From contig PBIE01000001.1 of the NCBI GenBank assembly GCA_002720375.1, positions 14,887 to 49,902 of the forward strand: a stretch of DNA of 35,016 bases, written 5' to 3'. This DNA is from Crocinitomicaceae bacterium. GTDB taxonomy: Bacteria > Bacteroidota > Bacteroidia > Flavobacteriales_D > Sanyastnellaceae. The translations under genes and the position numbers were made by a program. How positions within the stretch are numbered: the first letter of the stretch is position 1; each line of letters opens with the position of its first letter. Positions 18,378-27,729 of the stretch are shown piece after piece. The notes beneath the pieces are model-generated. The model saw nothing but the letters and a program-made list of their open reading frames with translations, was not told where the DNA came from and made no database searches.

Positions 18378-19721
18378 ATGTCCAAATGTATTGTCATCCT
18401 CGGAGCGGGCCGTTCTAGTTCCTCGCTGATACGCCATTTGTTGCAGAACGCAAGTTCTGAAGGGTTCACCGTGCGCATTGGTGATCTGGACTTGGCTCTG
18501 GCCGAAAAGAAGGCGGAGGATCACCCATGCGCGTCAACTTTTGCTTTGGATGCCGGGAACCCCGAAGCAAGGCGCAAGGAGATTGAGGCTGCCGACTTGG
18601 TGATCAGTATGCTGCCGGCTTTCTTTCACCCTGAGGTTGCTCGGGATGCAATTGCAACCCGGACGCCATTGATTACGCCAAGTTACCTTTCTGCAGAGAT
18701 TGCAGGAATGGATGCCGAGGCCAAGTCGGCTGGGATTCCCATCCTCAATGAACTGGGTTTGGACCCGGGTATTGATCATTTGAGTGCCATGGAGGTCATT
18801 GACGGATTGCGCTCCACTGGCTCGACTTTGACGGGTTTTGAGAGTTACACCGGAGGGCTTGTCGCTCCCGAAAGCGATGACAACCCATGGCATTACAAAT
18901 TCACGTGGAATCCGCGCAATGTTGTTTTGGCAGGTCAAGGTGGATCGGCGACGTTTAAGGAGAACGGCCGAATTCGGGTATTGCCACCGCACCGTCTGTT
19001 CAAAGAGGTTACTCAGATTGATGTGCCCGGTGCAGGCCGATTTGAGGGGTATGCGAATCGAGATTCTTTAGCCTACGAGCAGATTTATGGGATTCAAGGA
19101 ATTGACACACTCGTGCGGGGCACACTGCGGGGTGATGGGTTTTGTGGAGGATGGGATGCTGTGTTCCAATTGGGTATGAACCGAGACGACGCGCAGGTGT
19201 CGTATCCAGAAGGGACCACGTGGCGAGACTTTACAGCCGGATTCTCTGGAGGGGTTCCCATGGGAGCGGATAAATCTGCAGTGCGGGCCGCTGTGGCGCG
19301 GGCAACAGGAGCCGATGGGCCTGCGTTGGACCTGTTGGACTCTATTGGACTGTTTGGGGATGAGCCGTTGGCCAAAAGGGCCGGAAGCCCAGCTGACATT
19401 CTTCAGGAACTGCTCGAAAATCGGTGGGCGTTGCAAGCCGGGGACTTGGATATGATTGTGATGTGGCACCGTTTTCACTACCGCGATGCCCAAGGTCGAG
19501 AGCGCATGAAGACCAGTCATCTTGTTCATATCGGTGAAGACGAAATGCACACGGCGATGTCCCTCACCGTCGGCCTTCCGCTGGCTCTGGCTGCCCGCAT
19601 GTGGGTGGGCGGGGAGTGGAATGGCTCAGGGGTCCTGCTTCCGACGAAACCAGACCTTTATTCTCCCTTACTTAAGGGGTTGCAAAGGGAGGGGATTGTA
19701 TTCACTGAAACTGATATGTAG
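18378..19721 (+). CDS. Saccharopine dehydrogenase family protein
   Basis: IVILGAGRSSSSLIRHLL Rossmann motif; ISMLPAFFHPEVARDAI; LNELGLDPGIDHLSAMEVID; ESYTGGLVAPESDDNPWHYKFTWNPRNVVLAGQG. Start at ATG 18378. Confidence 0.92.
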   Translation: MSKCIVILGAGRSSSSLIRHLLQNASSEGFTVRIGDLDLALAEKKAEDHPCASTFALDAGNPEARRKEIEAADLVISMLPAFFHPEVARDAIATRTPLITPSYLSAEIAGMDAEAKSAGIPILNELGLDPGIDHLSAMEVIDGLRSTGSTLTGFESYTGGLVAPESDDNPWHYKFTWNPRNVVLAGQGGSATFKENGRIRVLPPHRLFKEVTQIDVPGAGRFEGYANRDSLAYEQIYGIQGIDTLVRGTLRGDGFCGGWDAVFQLGMNRDDAQVSYPEGTTWRDFTAGFSGGVPMGADKSAVRAAVARATGADGPALDLLDSIGLFGDEPLAKRAGSPADILQELLENRWALQAGDLDMIVMWHRFHYRDAQGRERMKTSHLVHIGEDEMHTAMSLTVGLPLALAARMWVGGEWNGSGVLLPTKPDLYSPLLKGLQREGIVFTETDM

Positions 19722-19729
19722 AATTGATC

Positions 19730-20206
19730 ATGCGGGTTTCACCATTGCTGATTGTCCTGTTATGCGTTGGCGCTTGGTCTCCGTTGTCTTCAGGTTCAAT
19801 GGGGCCTTGGCCTTGTGATCAGCCGCCTTACGACCCCATGGTGGTTGTGGCTTCTCCAGAAGCGGCCTTGGCTATGGATCGGTGGGCAGTTCGCGCTTTG
19901 CGCCGGGATTTGCGTGGACGAACGTGCGTAGATCAGCAGGAAGTGGTGGACATCCTGCTCGTTCGTTGGCTTCAAGCCCATCCGGAAATCCAAATTGAGC
20001 TGAATGGCACTGAGACAGAGTCGTTGATGAACATCGAAGGGGCCTTTCTTCTCCGACTCAAGGCAGAGGCTTGGGCTGAGTGCAAGGGCCGGAGGGCGTT
20101 GTTTCCCCGCTCTTGGGGAAGCCGCTCTGAAGATCGGCAGCAAGGGAGCAAGCGAGATGCCTTCGTCCGCCGCGTTGGCGAAAAGTGGGGGGGCAGGAAA
20201 AAGTGA
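19730..20206 (+). CDS. Small secreted protein of unknown function
   Basis: MRVSPLLIVLLCVGAWSPLSSGS signal peptide-like; three Cys residues in the body. Starts 8 nt after the saccharopine dehydrogenase stop. Confidence 0.6.
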   Translation: MRVSPLLIVLLCVGAWSPLSSGSMGPWPCDQPPYDPMVVVASPEAALAMDRWAVRALRRDLRGRTCVDQQEVVDILLVRWLQAHPEIQIELNGTETESLMNIEGAFLLRLKAEAWAECKGRRALFPRSWGSRSEDRQQGSKRDAFVRRVGEKWGGRKK

Positions 20207-20232
20207 AGGGGCCACCTTCCGGCAGCCCCTTC
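20198..20232 (-). terminator. Possible intrinsic terminator oriented to the minus strand
   Basis: + strand aaaaagtgaaggggc...gccccttc: 8-bp stem (20205-20212 with 20225-20232). On the minus strand it is followed by CACTTTTTCC; on the plus strand there is no T tract. Confidence 0.45.
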
Positions 20233-20665
20233 TCACCACATTTACCTCACGTGTGCCTTGCGCGGCACTTGCTTCAGGTGGCTTTAGCAGGGGGTGAACC
20301 CCACTGTATTTTTCTGCTGTGAGCATGACCGCTTGACGTCAGCAACGCTCTGCTGGTGGATATACGGATTTACGTTGAATAGGTTTCATTTTCGATCAAA
20401 ACATACTACAGCAGGTGTTGGGGAGAGAATCAATCTCTTTATTGAACGCTCAGTACGAGGTGGTTTTTTGTGGTTGCTACCGGGCATATTTTGCCTAGAA
20501 GAGGCAAACCAGATGGAGGCAAGGAACATGAAGGTCCATGTGGTGTTCAAACAGTATTAAAGCGATGAAAACACTGAACCTGAGATGGACTTTTGGTGCG
20601 CTGGGTTGCACAGGAGGAATTCGATTGCTTCGTAAGCACGCACTGTCCCCGTACTTTCGTTTTTC

Positions 20666-21928
20666 ATGAGGACGTTTGACATCCCAGAATCCTATCGCTC
20701 TCCTGTGATTGGCAAGGTCAAGGCCCTTCGCAAGTTGGCCGACCCCAGAAAGCGGGATTTGACGCCAAGCGTTTTGGATTTTGGGTCCGTCCGGTTCGTT
20801 TTGCCTCGGCATTTTGGTTTTTGCTTCGGTGTCGAAAACGCGATCGAAATCGCCTACAAAGCGGTTGCGGAAAACCCCGGAAAGCGCCTGTGGTTGCTCA
20901 GCCAGATGATTCACAATCCAGAGGTCAATGCAGACCTCGAATCTCAGGGCATTGGTTTCTTAATGGATACGGAGGGCGGAATCATCACCCCACTTGATTC
21001 ATTGCGCTCAGATGACGTGGTGATAGTGCCGGCTTTTGGCACCACACTTGAGTTGGAATCCAAGCTGAAGGCCATTGGAGTGGACATTCAAGAGTACAAC
21101 ACGACTTGTCCTTTCGTGGAGAAGGTTTGGAAGCGATCGGAGCAACTTGGAAGAAAGGACTACACCGTCATCATTCACGGAAAGCCCAAACACGAAGAAA
21201 CTAGGGCCACGTTCAGCCAAAGCAGCGCTTTCGCCAAGTCTCTGGTTGTGAAGAATATGGAGGAAGCTAAGGTCTTGGCGGATTTCATTCGAGGCGATCG
21301 AGATTGGTCTGGATTTGAGGATCACTTCGCTGGTCGAAGCAGCGCTGGGTTTTCGGTTCCTGAGGATTTGTCTCGGTTTGGTGTGGTCAACCAGACGACC
21401 ATGTTGGCCAGTGACACACAAGCCATTGCCGATCATCTCAAGCAGGCGCTTCGCGAACGCGATGCCGGGTCCGACGATCGGTTTGCCAGTACGAGGGACA
21501 CACTGTGTTACGCCACTTTGGACAACCAGACGGCCACCACAGGAGCGTTGGATGCCATGGGGGGGGAGTCGGACTTGGCTGTGGTCGTTGGGGGGTACAA
21601 CTCGAGCAATACAAGTCACTTGGTTGAACTCTGTGAAGAGCGCATGCCGACTTGGTATGTATCTGGTGCTGATGAATTTGGGGAAGACGGTTCGCTGGGG
21701 TATTTCGACATGCACGATGCCCAAAGGAAGGAGACAAAGGGCTGGTGGCCTGAGGCTTCTGGGTCTGGAAGGGCGCTTACAGTCCTGTTGACATCCGGTG
21801 CTTCATGCCCTGACAGTGCAGTTGACAGGGTGTTGCAGAAAATTCTTGAACGGGCCGGTGGTGGACGCGATGTGGATGATGTGTTGCAGCAATTTGAGCA
21901 AGACCAGTCAAATTTGGGGTCAATATGA
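20666..21928 (+). CDS. ispH: 4-hydroxy-3-methylbut-2-enyl diphosphate reductase
   Basis: PRHFGFCFGVENAIEIAYKAV, LLSQMIHNPEVN, YNTTCPFVEKVWKR, IIHGKPKHEETRATFS, NQTTMLASDTQAI, VVGGYNSSNTSHLVEL. Confidence 0.96.
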   Translation: MRTFDIPESYRSPVIGKVKALRKLADPRKRDLTPSVLDFGSVRFVLPRHFGFCFGVENAIEIAYKAVAENPGKRLWLLSQMIHNPEVNADLESQGIGFLMDTEGGIITPLDSLRSDDVVIVPAFGTTLELESKLKAIGVDIQEYNTTCPFVEKVWKRSEQLGRKDYTVIIHGKPKHEETRATFSQSSAFAKSLVVKNMEEAKVLADFIRGDRDWSGFEDHFAGRSSAGFSVPEDLSRFGVVNQTTMLASDTQAIADHLKQALRERDAGSDDRFASTRDTLCYATLDNQTATTGALDAMGGESDLAVVVGGYNSSNTSHLVELCEERMPTWYVSGADEFGEDGSLGYFDMHDAQRKETKGWWPEASGSGRALTVLLTSGASCPDSAVDRVLQKILERAGGGRDVDDVLQQFEQDQSNLGSI

Positions 21929-22281
21929 AGCCCCCGCGTTTGCCCAGTCCATTTCGGAATGTCCGTTCCGCACCGAATCGATTTTCGTTTCGCTCAGCGC
22001 ATGTGGATGCGCGTGCGATAAAATGGAAGGAGCGACGGGAGGCGATAGAGGCCGAAGTCTACGGCCATGTAGATGGCGGTCCTCGAAAACTTCGCTTTCG
22101 CGGTGAGGGCAGCACCCGGACACATAGGGAGGGTCGCTTGGCTTCCTTGCAGCGTTCTCGTCGTCAGGCCATGTTCCGGAGCACAGCCATTCTTTTGGTT
22201 CTCCTGTATGCTGCTTGGGCGGGTCTTCAATGGGTGGAGACCACTGATTTTGCGCGTGAATTTTTGATTCCGGCTGACTGA
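21925..22281 (+). CDS. Small basic protein with one C-terminal TM segment, unknown function
   Basis: 4-nt ATGA overlap with ispH stop and 1-nt TGATG overlap with mutL start. TM MFRSTAILLVLLYAAWAGLQWV. Confidence 0.72.
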   Translation: MKPPRLPSPFRNVRSAPNRFSFRSAHVDARAIKWKERREAIEAEVYGHVDGGPRKLRFRGEGSTRTHREGRLASLQRSRRQAMFRSTAILLVLLYAAWAGLQWVETTDFAREFLIPAD

Positions 22282-24182
22282 TGGGGACGATGACCGATAC
22301 GAGAATTCAGCGCTTGCCTGAGCACGTGGCCAATCAGATCGCGGCTGGTGAGGTGGTCCAGCGGCCGGCTTCGGTGGTTAAGGAGTTGATGGAAAACGCA
22401 TTGGATGCGGGTGCCTCGCTAATCGAGGTTGAACTGAAGGATGCAGGTCGAAATCGGATTGTGGTAGAGGACAACGGTATGGGCATGGGCTCAGAGGATG
22501 CTGCGCTTTGTTTTGAGCGTCATGCTACATCAAAGTTGCGTTCCGCCGATGATTTGCTCGCGCTTGCAACAATGGGTTTCCGAGGAGAGGCACTGGCCAG
22601 TATTGCGAGCATTGCTCGCGTGGAATTGCGCACGCGGCGTGCCGAGGACGAGTTGGGTGTGCGTTTGGTGGTGGAAGGTGGAGCACATCAGCCTGTTGAG
22701 GCTATGCCATGTTCAGTGGGCACCAGAATGGTGGTCAAACACTTGTTCTTCAATGTGCCTGCCCGCCGAAATTTTTTGAAAAGTGATTCTGTTGAATTGA
22801 GACACGCCATCGATGAGTTCCAGCGGATTGCCTTGGCCCATCCCGAATGCGCATTCCGTCTCAGTCACAATGAAGGGGAGCTTTTTGACTTGCCTGTCGG
22901 CACCCTGAGGCAGCGACTGGTTCGGGTGTTTGGTGCCAAGTACGACGAGCGGCTTGTGCCAGTCGAGGAGCGGACAGATGTGGTCTCATTGGCCGGTTTC
23001 GTCGGTAAGCCTGAATTTGCGCGCCGGACCCGAGGCGAGCAATTTCTGTTTGTCAACGGCAGGTTTATCAAACATCCCGCTTTTCACGGGGCCATCATGC
23101 GGGCGATGGATGGATTACTTACACCCGGACAGTTCCCGTTGTATGCACTGTTTTTAGAGGTGGATTCCGCTAGGGTTGATGTCAACATTCACCCCACCAA
23201 GGTGGAGGCTAAATTCCAAGAGCAGGGGTCCATTGTCGCCATTCTGCAGGCGGCAGTGAAGCGGGCTCTCGGCCGATTTCACGTGGCACCTTCCCTTGAT
23301 TTTGATGCCGAGACAGCATTCGATATTGCTCCACCGAAGCCCGGTCAGGAGGTAGAGGAACCAAAGATTCAATTGAATCCGGACTACAATCCCTTCAACG
23401 CAGAAAAAGAAGGGGGTAAAGGGCAATCGGGTGGTCGAGCTTCCCTTGGATCTTGGGGTTCGAAAACTGCATTCAGCGCATCACGAGCAGATGCAACCCG
23501 TCGGTTTTTTGAATCTTCGGGCCCGAACGAATGCCAGGCAGAAGAGGTTGGTCCGGCACGGCTCATTTTTTCTGAGTCGAAGGCCACACAGTCGGTCGAT
23601 AAGGTGCCCCTTGAGTTCGATCAACAGCGGCCTTTGTTCCAGTTGTTTGGCGGGTGGATTGTAACGGCCACACGGAGCGGATTGGTTCTCGTTGACCAAC
23701 ACCGTGCGCATACCAGAATTCTTTACGAACGTTTGTCTTCTGAATTGTCGATGTCGTCAGGGTCTCAGCAGCTCCTTTTTCCTGAGGATTTGGCGGTGGG
23801 CCCATCGGATGTTGCGGTTTTAAAGGGGGCAAAGGCTTCATTGGTGGGGCTTGGCTTTGACTTGACTTTCCCAGAAGAGGGGGTGGTCCGGGTGTCTGGA
23901 TTGCCTCAGGAAGCAGCAGAGGGGTCGCCATCTGTGCTTTTGGATGCAGTCCTTGAGGAGCTGCGGGATGCAGGCGAAGTCGATGTGGACCTCAGACAGA
24001 GCCGGGCCATTGCTGGGGTTGCCCGCGGAGCGGCCATCCCTTCAGGACGGACCTTGACACGCGCAGAGATGTTGGACTTGGTGGATGGACTCTTTGCTTG
24101 CCAAGAGCCTGACCGGGACCCATGGGGACGCTCGACCCTCGCTACCTTTGACAAGGATGCCGTTGAAGCCCGTTTCCGCTGA
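22281..24182 (+). CDS. mutL: DNA mismatch repair protein MutL
   Basis: IQRLPEHVANQIAAGEVVQRPASVVKELMENALDAGAS, VVEDNGMGM, FERHATSKLRSADDLLALATMGFRGEALASIASIA, VNIHPTKVEAKF. Confidence 0.97.
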   Translation: MGTMTDTRIQRLPEHVANQIAAGEVVQRPASVVKELMENALDAGASLIEVELKDAGRNRIVVEDNGMGMGSEDAALCFERHATSKLRSADDLLALATMGFRGEALASIASIARVELRTRRAEDELGVRLVVEGGAHQPVEAMPCSVGTRMVVKHLFFNVPARRNFLKSDSVELRHAIDEFQRIALAHPECAFRLSHNEGELFDLPVGTLRQRLVRVFGAKYDERLVPVEERTDVVSLAGFVGKPEFARRTRGEQFLFVNGRFIKHPAFHGAIMRAMDGLLTPGQFPLYALFLEVDSARVDVNIHPTKVEAKFQEQGSIVAILQAAVKRALGRFHVAPSLDFDAETAFDIAPPKPGQEVEEPKIQLNPDYNPFNAEKEGGKGQSGGRASLGSWGSKTAFSASRADATRRFFESSGPNECQAEEVGPARLIFSESKATQSVDKVPLEFDQQRPLFQLFGGWIVTATRSGLVLVDQHRAHTRILYERLSSELSMSSGSQQLLFPEDLAVGPSDVAVLKGAKASLVGLGFDLTFPEEGVVRVSGLPQEAAEGSPSVLLDAVLEELRDAGEVDVDLRQSRAIAGVARGAAIPSGRTLTRAEMLDLVDGLFACQEPDRDPWGRSTLATFDKDAVEARFR

Positions 24183-24195
24183 TTTTGCTAACTGA

Positions 24196-24879
24196 ATGTT
24201 CCAACAAGCCACGCCAGTCGTCCGCAATTTGTTGATCATCAACATCATCTTTTACGTGGTGACGCATTTTTTGGCACCAGAACTGAGGCCGATGTTGGCT
24301 GGTTATTACCCCAGTTCCCCCATGTTTCAGCCTTGGCAGGTGGTGACGCACATGTTCATGCATGCAGGAATGGGACACATCTTCTTCAATATGTTCGCTC
24401 TGTTCATGTTTGGGTCCCAGCTGGAGCGCGTGTGGGGACCAAAGCGCTTTCTGAACTATTATCTCGCCTGCGGCCTTGGGGCTTTTTTCCTTCACGAGAT
24501 TGTCGTGGGGTACGGTTATTACAGTGCGTACGGGACATGGTTCCCAACTGCTGAGGCTCTTTTTCCTAACCTGGGATACAGTGCTGCGGAGCGGGCAGCG
24601 TCGCGGTTGTTTGTGCCTGTCGTTGGGGCGTCTGGGGCTGTTTTTGGCTTGCTGCTCGGTTTTGGCATGCTCTTCCCCAATACGCGGTTGCAGTTGCTTT
24701 TTCCTCCTGTGCCAATCAAAGCCCGCTATTTCGTCCTTGGCTATGGCGCATTGGAGCTGATTTTGGCCTTGGATAACAATCCAGGTGACAATGTTGCGCA
24801 TTTTGCCCACCTCGGGGGGATGGTTTTCGGGTATTTGCTGCTGAAGAAATGGCAAAGGGATCGCGATGCATTTTATTGA
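24196..24879 (+). CDS. Rhomboid family intramembrane serine protease (first copy)
   Basis: VTHMFMHAGMGHIFFNMFALFMFG; catalytic-type GASGAVFG; HFAHLGGMVFGY. Confidence 0.93.
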   Translation: MFQQATPVVRNLLIINIIFYVVTHFLAPELRPMLAGYYPSSPMFQPWQVVTHMFMHAGMGHIFFNMFALFMFGSQLERVWGPKRFLNYYLACGLGAFFLHEIVVGYGYYSAYGTWFPTAEALFPNLGYSAAERAASRLFVPVVGASGAVFGLLLGFGMLFPNTRLQLLFPPVPIKARYFVLGYGALELILALDNNPGDNVAHFAHLGGMVFGYLLLKKWQRDRDAFY

Positions 24880-24906
24880 GGATTCTCGCGTTGAATCCCT
24901 GTTGAG

Positions 24907-25860
24907 ATGAGCAGTTTACAAGATGATTTGAAGATGAGGTGGACCACCGGCGGCATGGCGGTGAGGCTGGTCATGTTCAATGTGTTGGTTTTTTTGATTC
25001 TGACCACGTTGCGGTTGCTTTTGGGCATGGGGCTACCCTTGCCTGTTTTGCCCGGGGCTTTTGGGCTTGCCACCTCTGCAGACCTGTCAATTTTAGTGCG
25101 AAGGCCATGGAGCGCGGTGACCCACATGTTTGCCCATGAGGAGGTTTGGCACCTTGCGATGAACATGCTCATCCTGTGGTGGATGGGAGGGATGTTTAGG
25201 TCACATTTTGGCGACAGGCGCACGCTCAGTGCATACCTCATGGGAGGGGTGTCTGGGTTTCTATTGTACATCTTGGCCACGAACCTCGTTCCTTCTTTTC
25301 CTCAAGGTGGATATGCACTTGGTGCGTCATCTGCGGTGATGGCTTTGATGGTGGCCACGGCCACGCACATGCCAGACACGGTAATTCGCCTTTTCTTGAT
25401 TGGTCCGGTCAAGTTGAAATGGGTGGCTGTGGCGTATGTCGTGCTCGATTATGTGGCGCTATCGAACGGAAGCAATGTGGGGGGTCATCTTGGTCACATT
25501 GGAGGAGCTGCATACGGTTTTTTCTACATGCGGGGGCTACAGTCTAATCAGGACCTCGGTGTGCCCATGGAAGGGCTTGTTGATTGGTTGGTGACCACAT
25601 TTGGCCGATCATCGGGTTCTAGAACACAGATCAGGCAAAAGAAAACGCGCAGGAAGGGCAAAGGCTTGCACTCGGTGCATCGCAGTGTGGATGTCGATGG
25701 GAAGACCCGTCGGGGGCATACCGATGAAGAGTTCAATGCTGAGAAGAGGGCGCGGCAAGAGCGGATTGACCGCATCCTCGATAAAATCTCTAAGGTGGGT
25801 TATGACCAGCTTACCAAGGAGGAGAAGGACTTTCTCTTTCGCCACGGAGGGAACGTTTGA
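24907..25860 (+). CDS. Rhomboid family intramembrane serine protease (second copy) with basic C-terminal extension (DUF6576-like)
   Basis: VTHMFAHEEVWHLAMNMLILWWMGGMF; GASSAVMAL; GGHLGHIGGAAYGF. C-terminal KRARQERIDRILDKISKVGYDQLTKEEKDFLFRHG. Confidence 0.92.
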   Translation: MSSLQDDLKMRWTTGGMAVRLVMFNVLVFLILTTLRLLLGMGLPLPVLPGAFGLATSADLSILVRRPWSAVTHMFAHEEVWHLAMNMLILWWMGGMFRSHFGDRRTLSAYLMGGVSGFLLYILATNLVPSFPQGGYALGASSAVMALMVATATHMPDTVIRLFLIGPVKLKWVAVAYVVLDYVALSNGSNVGGHLGHIGGAAYGFFYMRGLQSNQDLGVPMEGLVDWLVTTFGRSSGSRTQIRQKKTRRKGKGLHSVHRSVDVDGKTRRGHTDEEFNAEKRARQERIDRILDKISKVGYDQLTKEEKDFLFRHGGNV

Positions 25861-25862
25861 TT

Positions 25863-26981
25863 ATGTCAAGGCGCCGATCCAAGCGGCGGAGGGGCCACCT
25901 CTGGATTTTACTTGGCCTCTTGGCTTCCGCAGGGGTGTTGTTCGCTCACCTGGCTGTGCATTTGTCCCCTGCCCATTGGGCGTTTCCAGCTTTGGCAGGG
26001 CTTGGTTTTCCGGTGTTTGGTTTGCTTTTGTTTGTGTCTATGTGGGTGGCGTTGCGCCGTGGTCGTTGGTTTTGGTTTCTCGGTTTTCTTTTGCTTGTGG
26101 TCTGTTCGGCCCCTCTGTACCGGTGTGCTTGGGGTGGTTTTGGATTTGGGATGCCGGAGGTCCATTCGGGCGGTCTCACTTTCAAGGTGATGAGTTGGAA
26201 TGTCCGTCTATATGACCGCTATGGATGGCTCGGTGAAGGCACTCGAGAGGGGATTTTTGAGTCAGTTGAGGCAGAAGCACCAGACCTTCTTTGTCTGCAA
26301 GAACATTTCCGCGATTCTGATCCAGTCGCATTTCCGGTGGACGTGCCCATGCGGAGGGCATTCACGGGTGAAACTGGAGTTGATGTTGAGCGTCATGAGG
26401 TCTGGGCGCGCGGGAAGTCAGGGCGTCGGTTTGGTGTGGTGACGTGGTCACGGTATCCGATTGTTGGCAAGGAGGCCATTGTCTTTGGCACGACAAGCAA
26501 CAACGTTTGCGGAGTTACTGATATCAAATGGAAAGGCGATACGGTTCGGGTCTTCAATGCCCACTTTGCCAGCTTACATTTCGGGTCTGAGGAATATGCT
26601 GCACTTGAATATGGGGTTCCTGATGCAGAGAGCCGTCAGCGTATTTGGTCGAGGATGCGAACAGCCTATACAGACCGAGTGACTCAGGTGGGGCAGGTCA
26701 TGACGGCGGTTTCTCGGAGTCCACACCCCGTCGTCTTGTGTGGAGATTTCAATGACGTTCCCGTCAGTTGGGCATTGGCCTCAGCTCGCGCTCAACTCCG
26801 AGACGTACACGATGTGCAGTCCATTTGTCTAGACGGCACTTGGCAAGGGGTTGTTCCAGGGCTCAGAATTGACCACCTTTTCATTGACCCTTCATGGGCC
26901 GTGGTGAATTACGAAACAGGGGGAGGTGGTTTGAGTGATCATCGTTACGTCACGAGCGAGGTGCAGGTTCCGAGCCGGTGA
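25863..26981 (+). CDS. Membrane-anchored endonuclease/exonuclease/phosphatase family protein
   Basis: N-terminal TM segments, then FKVMSWNVRLYDR, DLLCLQEHF, VRVFNAHFAS, PVVLCGDFNDVPVSW, IDHLFIDPSW, GGLSDHRYVTSEVQV. Confidence 0.92.
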   Translation: MSRRRSKRRRGHLWILLGLLASAGVLFAHLAVHLSPAHWAFPALAGLGFPVFGLLLFVSMWVALRRGRWFWFLGFLLLVVCSAPLYRCAWGGFGFGMPEVHSGGLTFKVMSWNVRLYDRYGWLGEGTREGIFESVEAEAPDLLCLQEHFRDSDPVAFPVDVPMRRAFTGETGVDVERHEVWARGKSGRRFGVVTWSRYPIVGKEAIVFGTTSNNVCGVTDIKWKGDTVRVFNAHFASLHFGSEEYAALEYGVPDAESRQRIWSRMRTAYTDRVTQVGQVMTAVSRSPHPVVLCGDFNDVPVSWALASARAQLRDVHDVQSICLDGTWQGVVPGLRIDHLFIDPSWAVVNYETGGGGLSDHRYVTSEVQVPSR

Positions 26982-27729
26982 CCAGCCCAATGCGCCGGGC
27001 GATGAGTTCATATGCCACCACCGTCATGGCAATCATAAGAAAGCCATAGAAAAGGTCGTCTACAGGCATTGAGAAGATGCGGAGCTGGAGGTTGTGGTCG
27101 TTGTTGTACCACACAATTTGGTCGGATACTTCAGCTACATTCCGATTGAGAGGGGCGTATTTCCAGAACCTGAGTCCAGTCAAGACGCCGTTGGAAATAA
27201 TGAAAGGGACAAGCAGAGGCAAATAGGCAAACCACAATCGGTAGTTCCAGTCCCGTACGTGTTGCCAACGTGCTGCACTGATGGCAATTCCTGAGCTGAG
27301 TAGGGCGGTTAAGGCGCAAGTGATGAGAATGTACCACCGGTCGCTGTTGGATATTGCTAGACAGGCACTCAAAACGGCAAGAATCGATGTGGCTGGCAAG
27401 GCCCAAGGCCGGCCAACAGGGTTGGGGAAGTAGTGCTTGAGCGATTCGTACGTGAACAGGCAAGCGTAGGGGATGCAAAGGAAGAAGAGCCATTCCTCTA
27501 AGGGGATACCTGCAACCCAAATTCCACTTAGATAATCGGGATTAAAACCCCAGATTCCGCGCTCCGTGAACGCGATGTCCCACGGGATGAACAGGGCCAT
27601 CATCACAGCAATGGCGGGAAACAGCGCCGGCCAAAAGCGCACAAACCTCACCTTTCGGTCGAAGCTGCAAGCCAAAGGGATGGAAAGGACAGCTAAATCG
27701 ACAATCAAGTAGAGGTACTGGTCGTTCAT
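26950..27729 (-). CDS. crtY: Lycopene cyclase, CrtYcd-type (membrane heterodimer-fold, fused)
   Basis: Polytopic protein with PWDIAFTERGIWGFNPDYLSGIWVAGIPLEEWLFFLCIPYACLFTYESL and a second repeat-like half ending PVDDLFYGFLMIAMTVVAYEL. PLEEWLFF and PVDDLFY are hallmark CrtYc/d motifs. Confidence 0.92.
   Translation of the reverse strand: MNDQYLYLIVDLAVLSIPLACSFDRKVRFVRFWPALFPAIAVMMALFIPWDIAFTERGIWGFNPDYLSGIWVAGIPLEEWLFFLCIPYACLFTYESLKHYFPNPVGRPWALPATSILAVLSACLAISNSDRWYILITCALTALLSSGIAISAARWQHVRDWNYRLWFAYLPLLVPFIISNGVLTGLRFWKYAPLNRNVAEVSDQIVWYNNDHNLQLRIFSMPVDDLFYGFLMIAMTVVAYELIARRIGLVTGSEPAPRS

Noticed and set aside
19796-20326. 176-aa minus-strand ORF upstream of the minus-strand terminator-like hairpin
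   Set aside because: Considered as the source transcript of the hairpin, but it runs through the hairpin and opposite the small secreted protein, with no motif; a non-coding RNA in the gap is a better guess.
20294-20560. 88-aa plus-strand ORF in the gap before ispH
   Set aside because: No motif, no plausible coupling to ispH, odd composition; not supported as coding.
24142-24855. 237-aa minus-strand ORF opposite the first rhomboid
   Set aside because: Shadow ORF; the plus strand encodes an unambiguous rhomboid.
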